A DNA stretch of 64,000 nt from JABDCI01 sp964475835. Its GTDB lineage: Bacteria; Verrucomicrobiota; Verrucomicrobiia; JABWAM01. The stretch covers positions 1-64,000 of the forward strand of contig CAYYYL010000007.1 of assembly GCA_964475835.1 (NCBI GenBank), in the 5' to 3' direction. Of this stretch, positions 1 to 9,150 are shown in pieces. The position numbers and the translations under genes were made by a program. Position 1 is the stretch's first letter. Each line of letters starts with the position of its first letter. The notes below the pieces were generated by a model, which did no database searches, was not told the DNA's origin, and saw nothing but the letters and a program-made list of their open reading frames with translations.

Positions 1-1
1 G

Positions 2-397
2 CTTGTCCGTGCCTGGAGGAATCGACGTCGGGTGGTCGTGGAACGCTTGCCCCATGAGATCGCCCTTGAGCGCCTTCGGGAAGCTCTGCAATGGTTGAAA
101 CCTGGAAATTCACGGGAATTTTCCATCAAGGTCTCCACGGTGATCCGTGACTACATCGAAGCGCGATTTGCCGTCCGGGCGGCGCATCGTACCACCGAGG
201 AGTTTTTGCATGATCTTCTTCGTGACGCAAACTCACCCATGCTTTCGCACTCCGGAGCCCTGAACGATTTTCTGTTTCATTGTGACCTTGCGAAGTTTGC
301 CCGCTGGGAATTGAGCGTGGAGGACATGCAGTCGATGCATGGAAGCGCGGAACGTTTTGTGGAGGAAACCCGGCCGAAACCTGAGGCTGCGAAATAA
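2..397 (+). CDS. DUF4381-like Bat-cluster protein, C-terminal part
   Basis: The reading frame is open through the left edge, so the gene starts outside the window; a GTG at 32 is an internal valine rather than a convincing start. The visible part begins with a basic stretch (RAWRNRRR), as expected just after a membrane helix, then about 110 soluble residues with the pattern 'ALQWLKPGNSREF...IRDYIEARF'. Proteins of this shape (one helix plus a small cytoplasmic domain, DUF4381) usually sit between a DUF58 protein and batA. It ends 3 bp before batA, so the two are probably translated together. Identification rests on context and general shape, not on a diagnostic motif. Confidence 0.6.
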   Translation, partial: LVRAWRNRRRVVVERLPHEIALERLREALQWLKPGNSREFSIKVSTVIRDYIEARFAVRAAHRTTEEFLHDLLRDANSPMLSHSGALNDFLFHCDLAKFARWELSVEDMQSMHGSAERFVEETRPKPEAAK

Positions 398-400
398 ACC

Positions 401-1396
401 ATGAGATTCGCCGATCCCATCTGGTTCTTGTTGCTGCTCCTGATGCCCCTGCTTGCTTGGTGGCGGGGAAAAAAAGGGGTTTCCACTGCGGTGGAATATC
501 CCAGCGCGGATCTTGTGCGGGAGGCTGCGAAAGCAAGACCCTTTCAGGCAGGACGATTCCTGACAACCCTGCGGTTTCTGGGCCTGACTCTTTTGATTGT
601 CGGAATGGCACGGCTTCAATGGGGGCACGGGCGGACGGAAGTGGAGGCGAGTGGAATTGACATTGTGCTGGCTCTGGATCTTTCGGGATCGATGGCCTCG
701 CTCGATTTGAAATTGGGGGGGAAACCTGCAAGCCGTCTGGAGGTCGTGCAATCCGTGACCGAAAAGTTTATCGAGGCACGCCCCAACGATCGGATCGGTC
801 TCGTGGCCTTTGCCGGACGTCCCTACCTTGTCAGCCCCCTCACTCTGGATCACGAATGGTTGCTTGCGAATCTGGAACGGTTGAAGTTGGGGATGATTGA
901 GGATGGTACTGCGATTGGTTCGGCCCTGGCGACCAGTGTGAACCGTTTGCGCGAGCACAAATCGAAGTCGAAAATCGTGATTCTCCTCACCGACGGAATG
1001 AACAATGCCGGCAAGGTGGTTCCCCAGACGGCGGCGGATGTGGCAAAAACCCTTGGGATCAAAGTGTACACCATTGGGGTTGGGGTGCGCGGGGAGGCTC
1101 CCATGCCTGTGCAGGATCCATTCGGCAACAAGCATCTCCAGATGATCAAGGTGGATGTGGATGAGGAAACCCTCCAGAAGGTGGCGGAGGTGACGGGGGG
1201 GCAGTTTTACAGGGCCACGGACACGGATTCGCTGAAAAAAGTCTACGCCCAGATCGATCGCCTTGAGAAAACCGTTAGCACGTTGAAAAAGTTTCAGACG
1301 TATGAGGAAAAAGCAGCGTGGTTCATGATTCCGGGAATCATGGTGGTGTTGCTGGAGATGATACTTTCGCAGACCCTGTTCAGGAGGCTGCCATGA
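401..1396 (+). CDS. batA: BatA-like von Willebrand factor A membrane protein
   Basis: A 331-residue protein with an N-terminal membrane helix (about 7-22), a second helix at about 56-72, a VWA domain and a C-terminal helix (about 305-325). The metal-ion-dependent adhesion site is complete: D93-x-S95-x-S97, T170 and D198 in LLTDG. BatA proteins are inner-membrane proteins of the Bacteroides aerotolerance (Bat) cluster, usually encoded with a MoxR ATPase and a DUF58 protein; a chaperone or stress-tolerance role is proposed for the family. The TGA stop overlaps the ATG of the next gene (ATGA at 1393), which indicates translational coupling. The start at 401 follows the previous stop by 3 bp. Confidence 0.9.
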   Translation: MRFADPIWFLLLLLMPLLAWWRGKKGVSTAVEYPSADLVREAAKARPFQAGRFLTTLRFLGLTLLIVGMARLQWGHGRTEVEASGIDIVLALDLSGSMASLDLKLGGKPASRLEVVQSVTEKFIEARPNDRIGLVAFAGRPYLVSPLTLDHEWLLANLERLKLGMIEDGTAIGSALATSVNRLREHKSKSKIVILLTDGMNNAGKVVPQTAADVAKTLGIKVYTIGVGVRGEAPMPVQDPFGNKHLQMIKVDVDEETLQKVAEVTGGQFYRATDTDSLKKVYAQIDRLEKTVSTLKKFQTYEEKAAWFMIPGIMVVLLEMILSQTLFRRLP

Positions 1397-3330
1397 TGGA
1401 GATCAAATTTGTCCATCCATGGTGGCTGGCGACAATTCCCCTGATGCTGGGGGTGGCTTATCTCCTATACCGACGGGCCGACATTCGACGTCGAAACGCT
1501 CTTGCCCAATTCGCATCCCCTCAACTGCTGCCTGGATTGACCTCCAGTGTTTCCATCGTGCGTCGTCGAAACAAAAGGCTGCTTTGGACGGCAAGTCTGG
1601 TTCTGGGGGTGATCGCCCTCTCTCGTCCGCAGTGGGGATTTCGCTGGAAGGAGGTGCAACGAAAGGGGATCGACATCCTGATCGCCATCGATACCTCCAA
1701 AAGCATGCTGGCCGAGGATGTGAAACCCAACCGGCTCACCCGCGCCAAGCTTGCGGTATCGGATCTATTGGAGAAACTCGATGGCGATCGCATCGGTTTG
1801 ATCGCCTTTGCCGGGTCCTCCTTCCTTCAGTGTCCCCTGACGCTTGATTATGACGCTTTTCGCCAGTCTCTGGATGCGCTCGATGTGAACATCATCCCCA
1901 GAGGGGGGACGAATCTTGCTTCCGCCATGGAAGAGGCTGAAAGGACATTTCAGATGGGGAATCCGAATCACCGGGTGTTGATTTTGCTGACCGATGGTGA
2001 GGATCTCGAAGCCAGTGGCATCGAAACGGCACGAAAAGCGGCCAAGGATGGAGTTCATGTGTTCACGGTGGGGGTGGGCACGGCTGGAGGGGAATTGATT
2101 CCCATTCATGCGCCATCCGGGGAACTTGCCTTTGTCAAAGATGCCTCCGGCCAGCCTGTAAAATCCCGGCTGGATGAAACCACGCTCCGGCAGATTTCGG
2201 AAATCACGGGTGCGTTTTATACGCCGCTGGGACAGCAGAACGAGGGATTCAATGTCATTTATGAGCAGGGCCTAGCTCCCATTCCGAAGCAGGACCTTTT
2301 TTCCAGGATGAACAAAGTCTACATCGAGCGGTTTCAGTGGCCCCTTGCTTTTGCCGTCGTCTGCTTGATGCTCGAATACCTCATGTCTGATCGCAAACGA
2401 GGGAGTTCCTCCCCGGGTTGGCGTCAGGCCTTTCGGCTTCCATGGAAAAGGGCCGGGATCGTTCCCCTGGTCCTTCTCCTGATGAACGTGGGAGGATTCC
2501 CAGCATGGGCCTCGCCCTCGAGCGCTGAAAGGGCTTATCAGCAGAATCGATTCGACGAATCTCTGGAACAGTATAAAAGGGTGCTTGAAAAACATCCCGC
2601 ACGACCGGACTTTCAATTCAATGTGGGCACAGCTGCTTTCAAGGCTGGGAAATATGCCGAAGCGGAACGGGCGTTCGAACAAGCGTTGAAAACCGATCAA
2701 ACCGGACTGCAGGAGTTGGCGTTTTACAATCTGGGCAACACTCAATATCGTCTTGGGCAGCAGACAAGCGAAACCGATAAAAAACATACCCTTCAGGAGT
2801 GGCAATCGGCGTTGCAGTCCTACGAAAGATGTTTGAAATTGAAGCCTTCAAATGAGGACGCACGGTTCAATTATAATTTTGTAAAAAGGAAACTTGAGGA
2901 GCTTCAGCAAAAAGAACCCCATTCTTCTCCCGAACAGGAAAACTCCCGAAACCAAGATTCCCCAAAAAATGAATCCGGTGATCCCCGGGAGTCGTCCCAG
3001 AAGAAACCCCAGGAAAAACAGAAGCAGAATGAACCCGATTCCTCCCGAAGCAAGGACGGCAAACCCAGGGCGGGTGAGTCGGGAATGGATCCCAAATCGG
3101 GGGATCCCGCCAAACGTGATCCTGAAAAGCAGAAACAAGCCTCAGGCGGGAACAACCAGAATGGGGAAAAGCAGGAGTCAAAGGAAAAGGGGCAGGCCCT
3201 GCAAATCCAACCAGGGGAGATCAGCAAGGATGATGCGGAGCGATTGCTGGATTCCTTGCGTTCCGAGGAGAGTAAATATCCCGTGATCCTTCAGGAACAA
3301 CATGAGGAAACCCCTGTGAGAGATTGGTAA
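1393..3330 (+). CDS. batB: BatB-BatC fusion: VWA domain plus TPR domain
   Basis: The start is ATG 1393 in the ATGA overlap with batA, preceded by AGGAGG; an upstream in-frame start at 1318 would bury the gene in batA. The 645-residue product has helices near 12-25 and 62-76 and a VWA domain with an intact metal site (D100-x-S102-x-S104, T173, D201). A helix near 315-331 follows, then a second signal-like hydrophobic segment (about 354-373, ending AWA), TPR repeats (about 376-500), and a very polar, Lys/Gln/Ser/Pro-rich tail. BatB and BatC are often separate genes; here BatC, including its apparent export signal, is joined to the BatB C-terminus. The VWA and TPR parts probably lie on opposite faces of, or both outside, the inner membrane. 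Confidence 0.88.
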   Translation: MMEIKFVHPWWLATIPLMLGVAYLLYRRADIRRRNALAQFASPQLLPGLTSSVSIVRRRNKRLLWTASLVLGVIALSRPQWGFRWKEVQRKGIDILIAIDTSKSMLAEDVKPNRLTRAKLAVSDLLEKLDGDRIGLIAFAGSSFLQCPLTLDYDAFRQSLDALDVNIIPRGGTNLASAMEEAERTFQMGNPNHRVLILLTDGEDLEASGIETARKAAKDGVHVFTVGVGTAGGELIPIHAPSGELAFVKDASGQPVKSRLDETTLRQISEITGAFYTPLGQQNEGFNVIYEQGLAPIPKQDLFSRMNKVYIERFQWPLAFAVVCLMLEYLMSDRKRGSSSPGWRQAFRLPWKRAGIVPLVLLLMNVGGFPAWASPSSAERAYQQNRFDESLEQYKRVLEKHPARPDFQFNVGTAAFKAGKYAEAERAFEQALKTDQTGLQELAFYNLGNTQYRLGQQTSETDKKHTLQEWQSALQSYERCLKLKPSNEDARFNYNFVKRKLEELQQKEPHSSPEQENSRNQDSPKNESGDPRESSQKKPQEKQKQNEPDSSRSKDGKPRAGESGMDPKSGDPAKRDPEKQKQASGGNNQNGEKQESKEKGQALQIQPGEISKDDAERLLDSLRSEESKYPVILQEQHEETPVRDW

Positions 3331-3332
3331 CC

Positions 3333-5252
3333 ATGAAGCCAAGGATGAATCCATGGAATATGTGCGACGGGAGGGCCTGTCTGATTCGCTGGGGATGGGC
3401 TCCCTTGTGTGCGGTACTCTGGATGTTATCTTTTTCCGGGACATACGCTGGGGAGCCCCAATTGCGAGTCAGTTTGCAACCCGCGGAGATTGCCCTGGGT
3501 GAGGCGGCGACCCTGAATGTGATGGTGGAGGGGACGGCCTCGGCGGGAAGTCCGGTCATTCCTCCCGTGGATGGCTTGGAATTTCGATCGGTGGGCCAAT
3601 CGACCCAGCTTCAGTTCATCAATGGAGCCATGACGGGTGGAATCACCTACTTGATTCAAATCATTCCTTCAAGGTCCGGCGATTTTAACATTCCCGAAGT
3701 CACCGTTCAGGCGGATCGAGTGTTGTTAAAGGCGCCCGCATTGACCTTGAAGGTGACTGGGGGAGTTTCGGGCCCAAAAAACGGGACTCCTGCGCAAATT
3801 CCTCCGGCTGCGGCCCCCGGTCCATCAAACCGCGCCCAGACACCATCGACGGATCCCATGGGCCAGGTGGGGGGGATTGAATTTATTTTTCCCAAGCGGG
3901 ATTTTTATGTGGGTGAATTGATTCCGGTGGACTTGAAGGTTTATCTGCGACAGGGGCTGGAGATTTCCCGGGTCTCCCTTCCCATGTTGTCCGGCAACGC
4001 TTTTACCATGAGCAAGCTCGGCGAAAATCCGGACCGCTCGAATGAAATGGTGGATGGCAGGGGCTGGCACGTATTGACCTGGCATACGGCTGTCGCTGCC
4101 GTCAAAGCGGGAGACCATACCCTTGGAGCCAAGATGGGTTGCACCCTGCTCGTGGTTGCGAAAGGGCGCCGTGCCGGGCCCGCCCCCTTCGATGATTTTT
4201 TCAACGACCCATTTTTTGACAGCTTTTTTCAGCGGAAGGAGGAGAAGGACGTTACCCTGGCCTCACGAGAAGTCCAAATTCGAGTGGTGGACCTTCCCGC
4301 GAATGGGAAGCCGGCGGATTTTTCAGGCGCCATCGGACAGTTTCAGTTGAATCCGGTTTGGTTATCCAGTCACGAGGTCACGGCAGGGGATCCGATCACT
4401 CTGAAGACGACCATTCTTGGAACCGGGAATTTTGATCGTGTGGAAGCCCCACAGTTGTCGGATAAGGTGAAATTCAAAATCTATCCCCCAAGTGGGAAGT
4501 TTGAACCCACCGACGAGGCTGGTTATTCGGGGCAAAAAGTGTTCGAACAAGTGGTGATCCCCCAGTCTTCGGATATTCATGAGGTTCCCTCAATCTCGTT
4601 TAGCTATTTCAATCCAGAGTCTCAGAAATACGTGACGCTCACCACGGATTCGGTGCCCCTGCATGTTGAGGTTGCGAAGCCCGATCGCCCCACACCTTCT
4701 GTTCCGACGATGGCGTCCAACCCATCTTTACCGGCATCGCATCGTGTCGTTCGTACCAGTCGTACGGATATTGTGGGAAACAAGCTGGAAATCGGTTCCC
4801 CGGGTTCGTTTCGACTCGTTATGTGCCAGCCTGTGTTTTGGGCGGGGGTGGGCCTTCCCCCGCTTTTTGTACTGGGACTTGCCCTGAAAGTCCGGAGGGA
4901 TCGTCGACTTCAAGAGAGCCCTCATCTGGCGAGAAATCAGGAGGTGAATCGGTTGGTACGTCGCCAACTCAAGCTGATGGCGCAGGCTCAGGCTGGAAAG
5001 GATGGCCATGCATTCTTCAGTGCGGCCCGAAGGGCCCTGCAGGAGAAGTTGAGTGATCGTCTGAACTGCCCGCCGGAAGCCGTGACATTTGCCGAGGTGG
5101 AAGCGTGTGAGGATCTTGATGTTTCATTCAAACAACAAATCCGCCCCCTCTTTGAAGCCACTGATGCGCTTCTCTATTCCGGTCAGCAGATTCCAGGGGA
5201 GGGCCTGGCGGCCTGGAAAGCCAGGGTGGAGGAGGTTATTAAAAAGTTATGA
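3333..5252 (+). CDS. batD: BatD-like protein
   Basis: A 639-residue protein with a signal sequence (hydrophobic stretch at about residues 18-34), a long beta-rich extracytoplasmic region with repeated immunoglobulin-like segments, and one membrane helix near residue 500 followed by a basic cytoplasmic tail (KVRRDRR). This is the typical BatD (oxygen tolerance) layout. ATG 3333 directly follows the batB stop at 3330; an in-frame TTG at 3324 and ATGs at 3345 and 3360 are alternatives. The C-terminal 120 residues are helical and cytoplasmic. Its last codon overlaps the start of the next gene (ATGA at 5249), so the whole cluster reads as one operon. Confidence 0.88.
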   Translation: MKPRMNPWNMCDGRACLIRWGWAPLCAVLWMLSFSGTYAGEPQLRVSLQPAEIALGEAATLNVMVEGTASAGSPVIPPVDGLEFRSVGQSTQLQFINGAMTGGITYLIQIIPSRSGDFNIPEVTVQADRVLLKAPALTLKVTGGVSGPKNGTPAQIPPAAAPGPSNRAQTPSTDPMGQVGGIEFIFPKRDFYVGELIPVDLKVYLRQGLEISRVSLPMLSGNAFTMSKLGENPDRSNEMVDGRGWHVLTWHTAVAAVKAGDHTLGAKMGCTLLVVAKGRRAGPAPFDDFFNDPFFDSFFQRKEEKDVTLASREVQIRVVDLPANGKPADFSGAIGQFQLNPVWLSSHEVTAGDPITLKTTILGTGNFDRVEAPQLSDKVKFKIYPPSGKFEPTDEAGYSGQKVFEQVVIPQSSDIHEVPSISFSYFNPESQKYVTLTTDSVPLHVEVAKPDRPTPSVPTMASNPSLPASHRVVRTSRTDIVGNKLEIGSPGSFRLVMCQPVFWAGVGLPPLFVLGLALKVRRDRRLQESPHLARNQEVNRLVRRQLKLMAQAQAGKDGHAFFSAARRALQEKLSDRLNCPPEAVTFAEVEACEDLDVSFKQQIRPLFEATDALLYSGQQIPGEGLAAWKARVEEVIKKL

Positions 5253-5989
5253 AATCCCTCCATCTCTCCATACTCCTTGCAGGAGTGATTTCCACGTCCA
5301 CATGGGCAGAAGGCACCGACGAAATTTTCGAAAAGGGGAACGCTGCTTTTTCATCGGGAAAATTTTCGGAGGCAGCCCAACTTTTTCAATCCCTTGCCCA
5401 GGGTAAAAATGCCTCCATGGAGGTAATTTTTAATCTGGGTAACGCCCGGTTCCGAGAGGGGGATTATGGTCAGGCGATTCTTCAGTATGAGCGGGCCGCC
5501 TGGTTGAATCCGAGGGATCCGGATGTTCGTGCAAATTTGAATTTTGCAAGGGAGGCAGCCGGGGTGGGTATGAGGGAATCGGAGGGATGGAAAAAGTTGA
5601 TGAGCTTCCTCACCCTGAACCAGTGGGCATTGTTTATGTTGTCATTCTGGGTGATCGCGTTTGGCCTTGTTGCCGTTTGGATGATTTCCTGCAGCCGCTC
5701 CCTGGCGCTTCGACTGGGCTTTGTGGGGACCCTTGCCATGCTCCTCATGGGGGGAGCGATGTGGTTAATGAAGAATCGGGAGTTGAAGGATGCGATCGTC
5801 CTTAGCGGACAGACCTCCCTGAAGGTGGCCCCGATCGATAATTCACCCTCGCTTTATCCTCTCCTTCCGGGAACCCGGGTGCGGGTGGAGAAATCACGGG
5901 GAAACTTCATCTTTATCACGACGCTTGATGAAAAGAGAGGTTGGTTGAAGGCAGATCAAATTGAGTGGATTGTACCCCAGGCGCCATAG
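5249..5989 (+). CDS. BatE-like TPR and SH3-like membrane protein
   Basis: A 246-residue protein that overlaps batD by 4 bp. It has a signal peptide (MKSLHLSILLAGVISTSTWA), two or three TPR units (about 22-105, with 'FNLGNARFREGDYGQAI'), two membrane helices (about 120-145 and 150-168), and a C-terminal small beta domain of SH3 type ('LYPLLPGTRVRVEKSRGNF...GWLKADQIEWI'). This order (signal, TPR, two helices, SH3-like) matches BatE proteins at the end of Bat operons. It probably acts in the periplasm with the TPR region of the upstream BatB-BatC fusion. No obvious terminator follows directly. Confidence 0.8.
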   Translation: MKSLHLSILLAGVISTSTWAEGTDEIFEKGNAAFSSGKFSEAAQLFQSLAQGKNASMEVIFNLGNARFREGDYGQAILQYERAAWLNPRDPDVRANLNFAREAAGVGMRESEGWKKLMSFLTLNQWALFMLSFWVIAFGLVAVWMISCSRSLALRLGFVGTLAMLLMGGAMWLMKNRELKDAIVLSGQTSLKVAPIDNSPSLYPLLPGTRVRVEKSRGNFIFITTLDEKRGWLKADQIEWIVPQAP

Positions 5990-6010
5990 AAGCCAGCGGG
6001 CGGCAGATGT

Positions 6011-6034
6011 CATCCTCAGCGAAGCGAAGGATCT
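6011..6034 (+). repeat. CATCCT(G/C)AGCGAAGCG dispersed repeat, copy 1
   Basis: Copy of a short repeat seen again near 24022-24058 (interrupted), 34591-34613 (inverted) and 45243-45266. It is imperfectly self-complementary (CATCCT...AGGATCT) and always intergenic. Confidence 0.65.
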
Positions 6035-6104
6035 CCTTGGATTCTAATAGAGCATTTAAAGTTAAAGTGCAGGCGTACTTTGACGTCTAAAATTTTGGAT
6101 CGAA

Positions 6105-6153
6105 GGTAGGGACAGACCGCCGGGCTGTTCGTAATGTTTCGGCGCGCCCTACC
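6105..6153. repeat. GGTAGGG...CCCTACC palindromic element, copy 1
   Basis: Outer arms GGTAGGG (6105-6111) and CCCTACC (6147-6153) enclose a GC-rich centre. Related elements occur at 43521-43562 and 47787-47806. Confidence 0.55.
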
Positions 6154-6333
6154 CTATTCTGTCCATTCGGCTACAGTTTTATTTAAACTGCTCTGGAGGA
6201 GAGATTCTTTGCCTTCGGCTTTGAACTGGCTCGGAATGATTCTTCATTTGAGCCCCTTATAAAAAAGGATCCAACCGAGTCAGAAGGTTTTTAGTAAAAC
6301 TGAAGCATGGGACAGTTTTTAAAAATTTTCGTT

Positions 6334-6355
6334 AGGCGATGCTCCGTCATCGCCT
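6334..6355 (+). repeat. REP-like hairpin, copy A1 (forward)
   Basis: Arms GGCGATG and CATCGCC around the loop CTCCGT. It lacks the GGAG foot of the other copies. It forms a forward-inverted pair with A2, 11 bp away. Confidence 0.65.
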
Positions 6356-6366
6356 TATGAATCAAA

Positions 6367-6390
6367 GGTGACGACAGAGCGTCACCCTCC
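6367..6390 (-). repeat. REP-like hairpin, copy A2 (inverted)
   Basis: Read on the minus strand: GGAG foot, arm GGTGACG, loop CTCTGT, arm CGTCACC. This is the same design as the copies around the RAYT transposase gene. Confidence 0.7.
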
Positions 6391-6524
6391 ATTTCAGAAA
6401 TCACAGCTATTCAAGTAATTCAGTTATCTGTGATCCCATATTTTATTAAAGCGGAAACCGCCACGCTGTTTTTCGACCGGGTAAGGAGGTGACACCCCTG
6501 AAATTCGCGGACCACTAAAAAAGA

Positions 6525-6556
6525 AAACCCCGTCCCGATTGCTCGGGACGGGGTTT
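6525..6556 (-). terminator. Intrinsic terminator of the porin gene
   Basis: A perfect 14-bp stem (arms 6525-6538 and 6543-6556, including CCCCGTCCCGA) with a 4-nt loop. On the minus strand it is followed by a T-rich run (TTTTCTTTTTT, interrupted once). It lies 32 bp beyond the porin stop codon. Confidence 0.92.
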
Positions 6557-6588
6557 CTTAAATTCTCCGATATTTCGGAGAGTCGTGC

Positions 6589-8016
6589 TTAGAACGAGTA
6601 AACCACGTTCACAGCAATGGTATCCTGCTCTTGGCGGATATCATCACGCTGCGTACCCGCACCAGCGCCGGCTGCGCCGAACCCGACCGCTCCGGTCGTG
6701 GTCCAGTCATGACGCCATTCCAAGCGAACCAGCGTGTCTTTCCACACGTTGAAGGCTTGGGTGAGGGTGTAGCTGAATGTATCCGTTGTCTGAGGCAGGA
6801 ATCCACCCGCTGCGAGGGTGGTCGGAACGGCGAAGGCGCCGAGGCTTTCGCCAGCGACGATCGCACCAGCGTTGTTACGCTGATTGGCGTTCTTGTACAC
6901 GGAATAGCTCAAGCGACCGGAGGTCGTGAGCCACTTGTTCCAGTCCCACTTGCCGTAGAAGCTGAGGGCGGAAGCGTCGATGGTCGCATTCGGAGTAGGC
7001 GAGCCGGCTGCGAAGGCGGCCGTGTTCACCGTATCGTTGCGATAGAGGTAATCCACACCGAGGCCGAGGGCCTTGATGTCGAAGGGCTTGTTCCAGGTAC
7101 CACCAATGTTCCAGATGTAGGAACCAACGCCGTTGAGGCCGGAAGCTGCGGCTGCAGCGGTGCCCGTGCGGGTAGCAGGGGTTGCCGCATCGTTGCCACA
7201 GATGGCTGCCACGAAGGCATTGAACTCTCCGAGAGAGGTCTTGGGGCCAGCGACGTCCAAACGACCGACGAAGCTGAAGTCGGTGTTGCGGTTTCCAGCG
7301 CCGGTAGGGGCGAGGGTACCGTCGGTGCCGCTATCGATACCGTTGATGATACCGACCGTGGAGGTCAGGTAGTCATTCCACTTGTATCCGAGGGTCACAC
7401 CGTTCTGGGTGAGAGGGGAGAGACGGAACGCGTCGGAACGGGAGAACTGCCAGTTGGCAGGACTCTCGATCACTTCGTATCCGAGCAGAGTCACCATCTT
7501 ACCGACCTTGATGTCGATGCCGTTTCCGATCGGAGCGCCGAGCGTGATGTACGCCTGCTCGATCTGGAGGGTGCTGTCACCCAGTCCACCTGCTCCGCTG
7601 ATGACGTTGGCGTCTTCACCGTAGATCGTATCCACGCGGAATCCCGCGGGGAACTTGCTGGTGTCTTTGTCTTTTTCGATGGTCAGCTTCACGGCGTTCA
7701 GGTTGAACGAGTTGAACTGACGGTCAAACGCACGGCCCGTGTTCTGAACGGAGGCGCCCGAAGCGGGAGCCGCACCAGCGTTGTTGTCGCGGTCGGCGAG
7801 GTTGACCAGGTACGATGTGTCCACATATCCGCTGACTTTGATGCCGGAGCCTTTGACTCCACCTGCGCCAGCGTCCTTAAGCTTGGCTTCAAGCTCAGCA
7901 ATGCGGCTTTCGAGGGACTTCTTTCCCTTCACCGGCGTATCATCCGCGCGGAGAGAGGGAGCAAGACCCACGACAGCGGCGAGCGAGAGCCCGAGTACTG
8001 TTTTTGTGAGTTTCAT
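6589..8016 (-). CDS. BBP2-type outer-membrane porin
   Basis: A 475-residue protein starting at ATG 8016, where a clean signal peptide begins (residues 1-24, ending SLRA). A short heptad-like segment (SLESRIAELEAKLKDAG, about 34-50) follows, then a long region of alternating polar and aromatic residues rich in Gly, Asn, Thr and Ala. It ends in VVYSF, a C-terminal Phe as in outer-membrane beta-barrels. Segments such as 'GYEVIESPANWQFSRSDAF' and 'NGVTLGYKWNDYL' are typical of the putative beta-barrel porin-2 (BBP2) family. A frame extension to 8121 adds 35 residues without signal character. The strong terminator and single-gene layout suggest a well-expressed general diffusion porin; the substrate is unknown. 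Confidence 0.88.
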   Translation of the reverse strand: MKLTKTVLGLSLAAVVGLAPSLRADDTPVKGKKSLESRIAELEAKLKDAGAGGVKGSGIKVSGYVDTSYLVNLADRDNNAGAAPASGASVQNTGRAFDRQFNSFNLNAVKLTIEKDKDTSKFPAGFRVDTIYGEDANVISGAGGLGDSTLQIEQAYITLGAPIGNGIDIKVGKMVTLLGYEVIESPANWQFSRSDAFRLSPLTQNGVTLGYKWNDYLTSTVGIINGIDSGTDGTLAPTGAGNRNTDFSFVGRLDVAGPKTSLGEFNAFVAAICGNDAATPATRTGTAAAAASGLNGVGSYIWNIGGTWNKPFDIKALGLGVDYLYRNDTVNTAAFAAGSPTPNATIDASALSFYGKWDWNKWLTTSGRLSYSVYKNANQRNNAGAIVAGESLGAFAVPTTLAAGGFLPQTTDTFSYTLTQAFNVWKDTLVRLEWRHDWTTTGAVGFGAAGAGAGTQRDDIRQEQDTIAVNVVYSF

Positions 8017-8177
8017 GTTTGTTCGTTTTAAGGATCGGTTCTCCTTGGTGAACCGACAAGCATGCCATGCGTCATGGCACACCTTTCCTTGGTATGCAGA
8101 CCAGATTAGACGGGGGGGCAAAACGAGTCAAGCCCCTATTTACAACGAAAGTTCCAAAACGTTCAAAAATTTTTTCA

Positions 8178-8966
8178 TCAAGTTGATGAAATCTTTTTGA
8201 ACACCTGATCGGAATCGATTCCCAGTTTCTCGAGAGAAACTTGAAGATCGGAGGGGATTTCAGACGTAAGCTGCACGCGTCCAGCAAGTTTGGGATGCTG
8301 AAAGGTGAGGCGCGCGGCATGTAAAAAAAGCCGATTCAATCCGATTTCCTGACGCAGGCGACGGTTCCAGGCAAAGTCCCCATAGACGCGGTCCCCGGCG
8401 ACCGGCAGGTGACGGGATGCGGCTTGCACCCGGATCTGGTGCGTTCGTCCGGTAATCAGCTGAATTTCCAGAAGGGATATCTCCCGTCGGACCTTCGACG
8501 CCCAGGGAGGCGGGGGTGGAAGGGGGTAAAGGCGATATCGAAGCTCGGCGTTTGGGGTTCCCCTGCCCATTCTTGAACGGACCAGAGCCTTGCCAGCCTG
8601 TTTGAACATGCAATCCCTCCAGCTTCCTTGAGGGGGGATGACCCTCCCTTTAACGATTGCAATATATTTTTTTTGCACCAACCCTGTTTCGAATGCTTCC
8701 CGGAGGGCGGAAGCGATATCGGAGGACTTTGCGGCAAGGAGGACGCCGGATGTTTCCTGATCGAGTCGGTGCATCAGCCAAAGGGGCCCTTTGGGAGTCT
8801 CAAATTTGCGGCTCTCCATGTCATAGGGGCCCTGGAACGCACAACGCACCGCTCCGGAGCCTTCCCGATTGGGGTGGGCCAGCACGCCTGCGGGCTTATG
8901 GATGGCGATCAGATGGGGGTCCTCGAAGACGATGGGATGGCAGGTCCACTTTGGGGATGATTCCAT
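8178..8966 (-). CDS. RluA-family RNA pseudouridine synthase
   Basis: A 262-residue protein with the family's catalytic motif HRLDQETSG, catalytic aspartate D69 (MHRLDQETSGVLL). The N-terminal strand 'IAIHKPAGVLAHPN' and the C-terminal 'ITGRTHQIRVQAASRHLPVAGDRVYG' are also diagnostic. It isomerises specific uridines to pseudouridine in rRNA or tRNA; target specificity cannot be read from the sequence. There is no N-terminal S4 domain, so it resembles the RluA/TruC type more than RluD. ATG 8966 gives a start typical of the family; an upstream TTG (9071) would add 35 hydrophobic, unlikely residues. Confidence 0.9.
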   Translation of the reverse strand: MESSPKWTCHPIVFEDPHLIAIHKPAGVLAHPNREGSGAVRCAFQGPYDMESRKFETPKGPLWLMHRLDQETSGVLLAAKSSDIASALREAFETGLVQKKYIAIVKGRVIPPQGSWRDCMFKQAGKALVRSRMGRGTPNAELRYRLYPLPPPPPWASKVRREISLLEIQLITGRTHQIRVQAASRHLPVAGDRVYGDFAWNRRLRQEIGLNRLFLHAARLTFQHPKLAGRVQLTSEIPSDLQVSLEKLGIDSDQVFKKISST

Positions 8967-9150
8967 GGGAGTGGGGATTATGGGCGAATCGAGGGGAATA
9001 AGGGAGGATAAAATAATGAGAAGGGAAAGGGCGGGGGGGTATGCTTGGTTGGAAAATCGTGAGGGTGCCAATAAAGACTGGGGAAATCACCCTGGTCTTC
9101 ACTTACGAAATTGACTTATGCGGCGGAATCCAGTATTTCCTACCGGCTGA

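Larger units (their letters stand above)
5990..6524. other. Repeat-rich intergenic region
   Basis: This stretch has no credible gene. It holds four dispersed repeat types: a CATCCTCAGCGAAGCGAAGG copy at 6011-6034, a GGTAGGG...CCCTACC element at 6105-6153, and two REP-like hairpins at 6334-6355 and 6367-6390. The segment around 6170-6198 (gctacagt...atttaaactgctctgg) resembles 59935-59964. Confidence 0.7.

Noticed and set aside
6631..8031. A 466-codon open frame on the plus strand, opposite the porin gene
   Set aside because: It mirrors the porin, which has a signal peptide, a barrel pattern and a terminator; the plus-strand translation shows no family features.
9000..9150. Replication origin upstream of rpmH
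   Set aside because: No cluster of DnaA-box-like 9-mers or AT-rich unwinding region stands out, and dnaA is not present.
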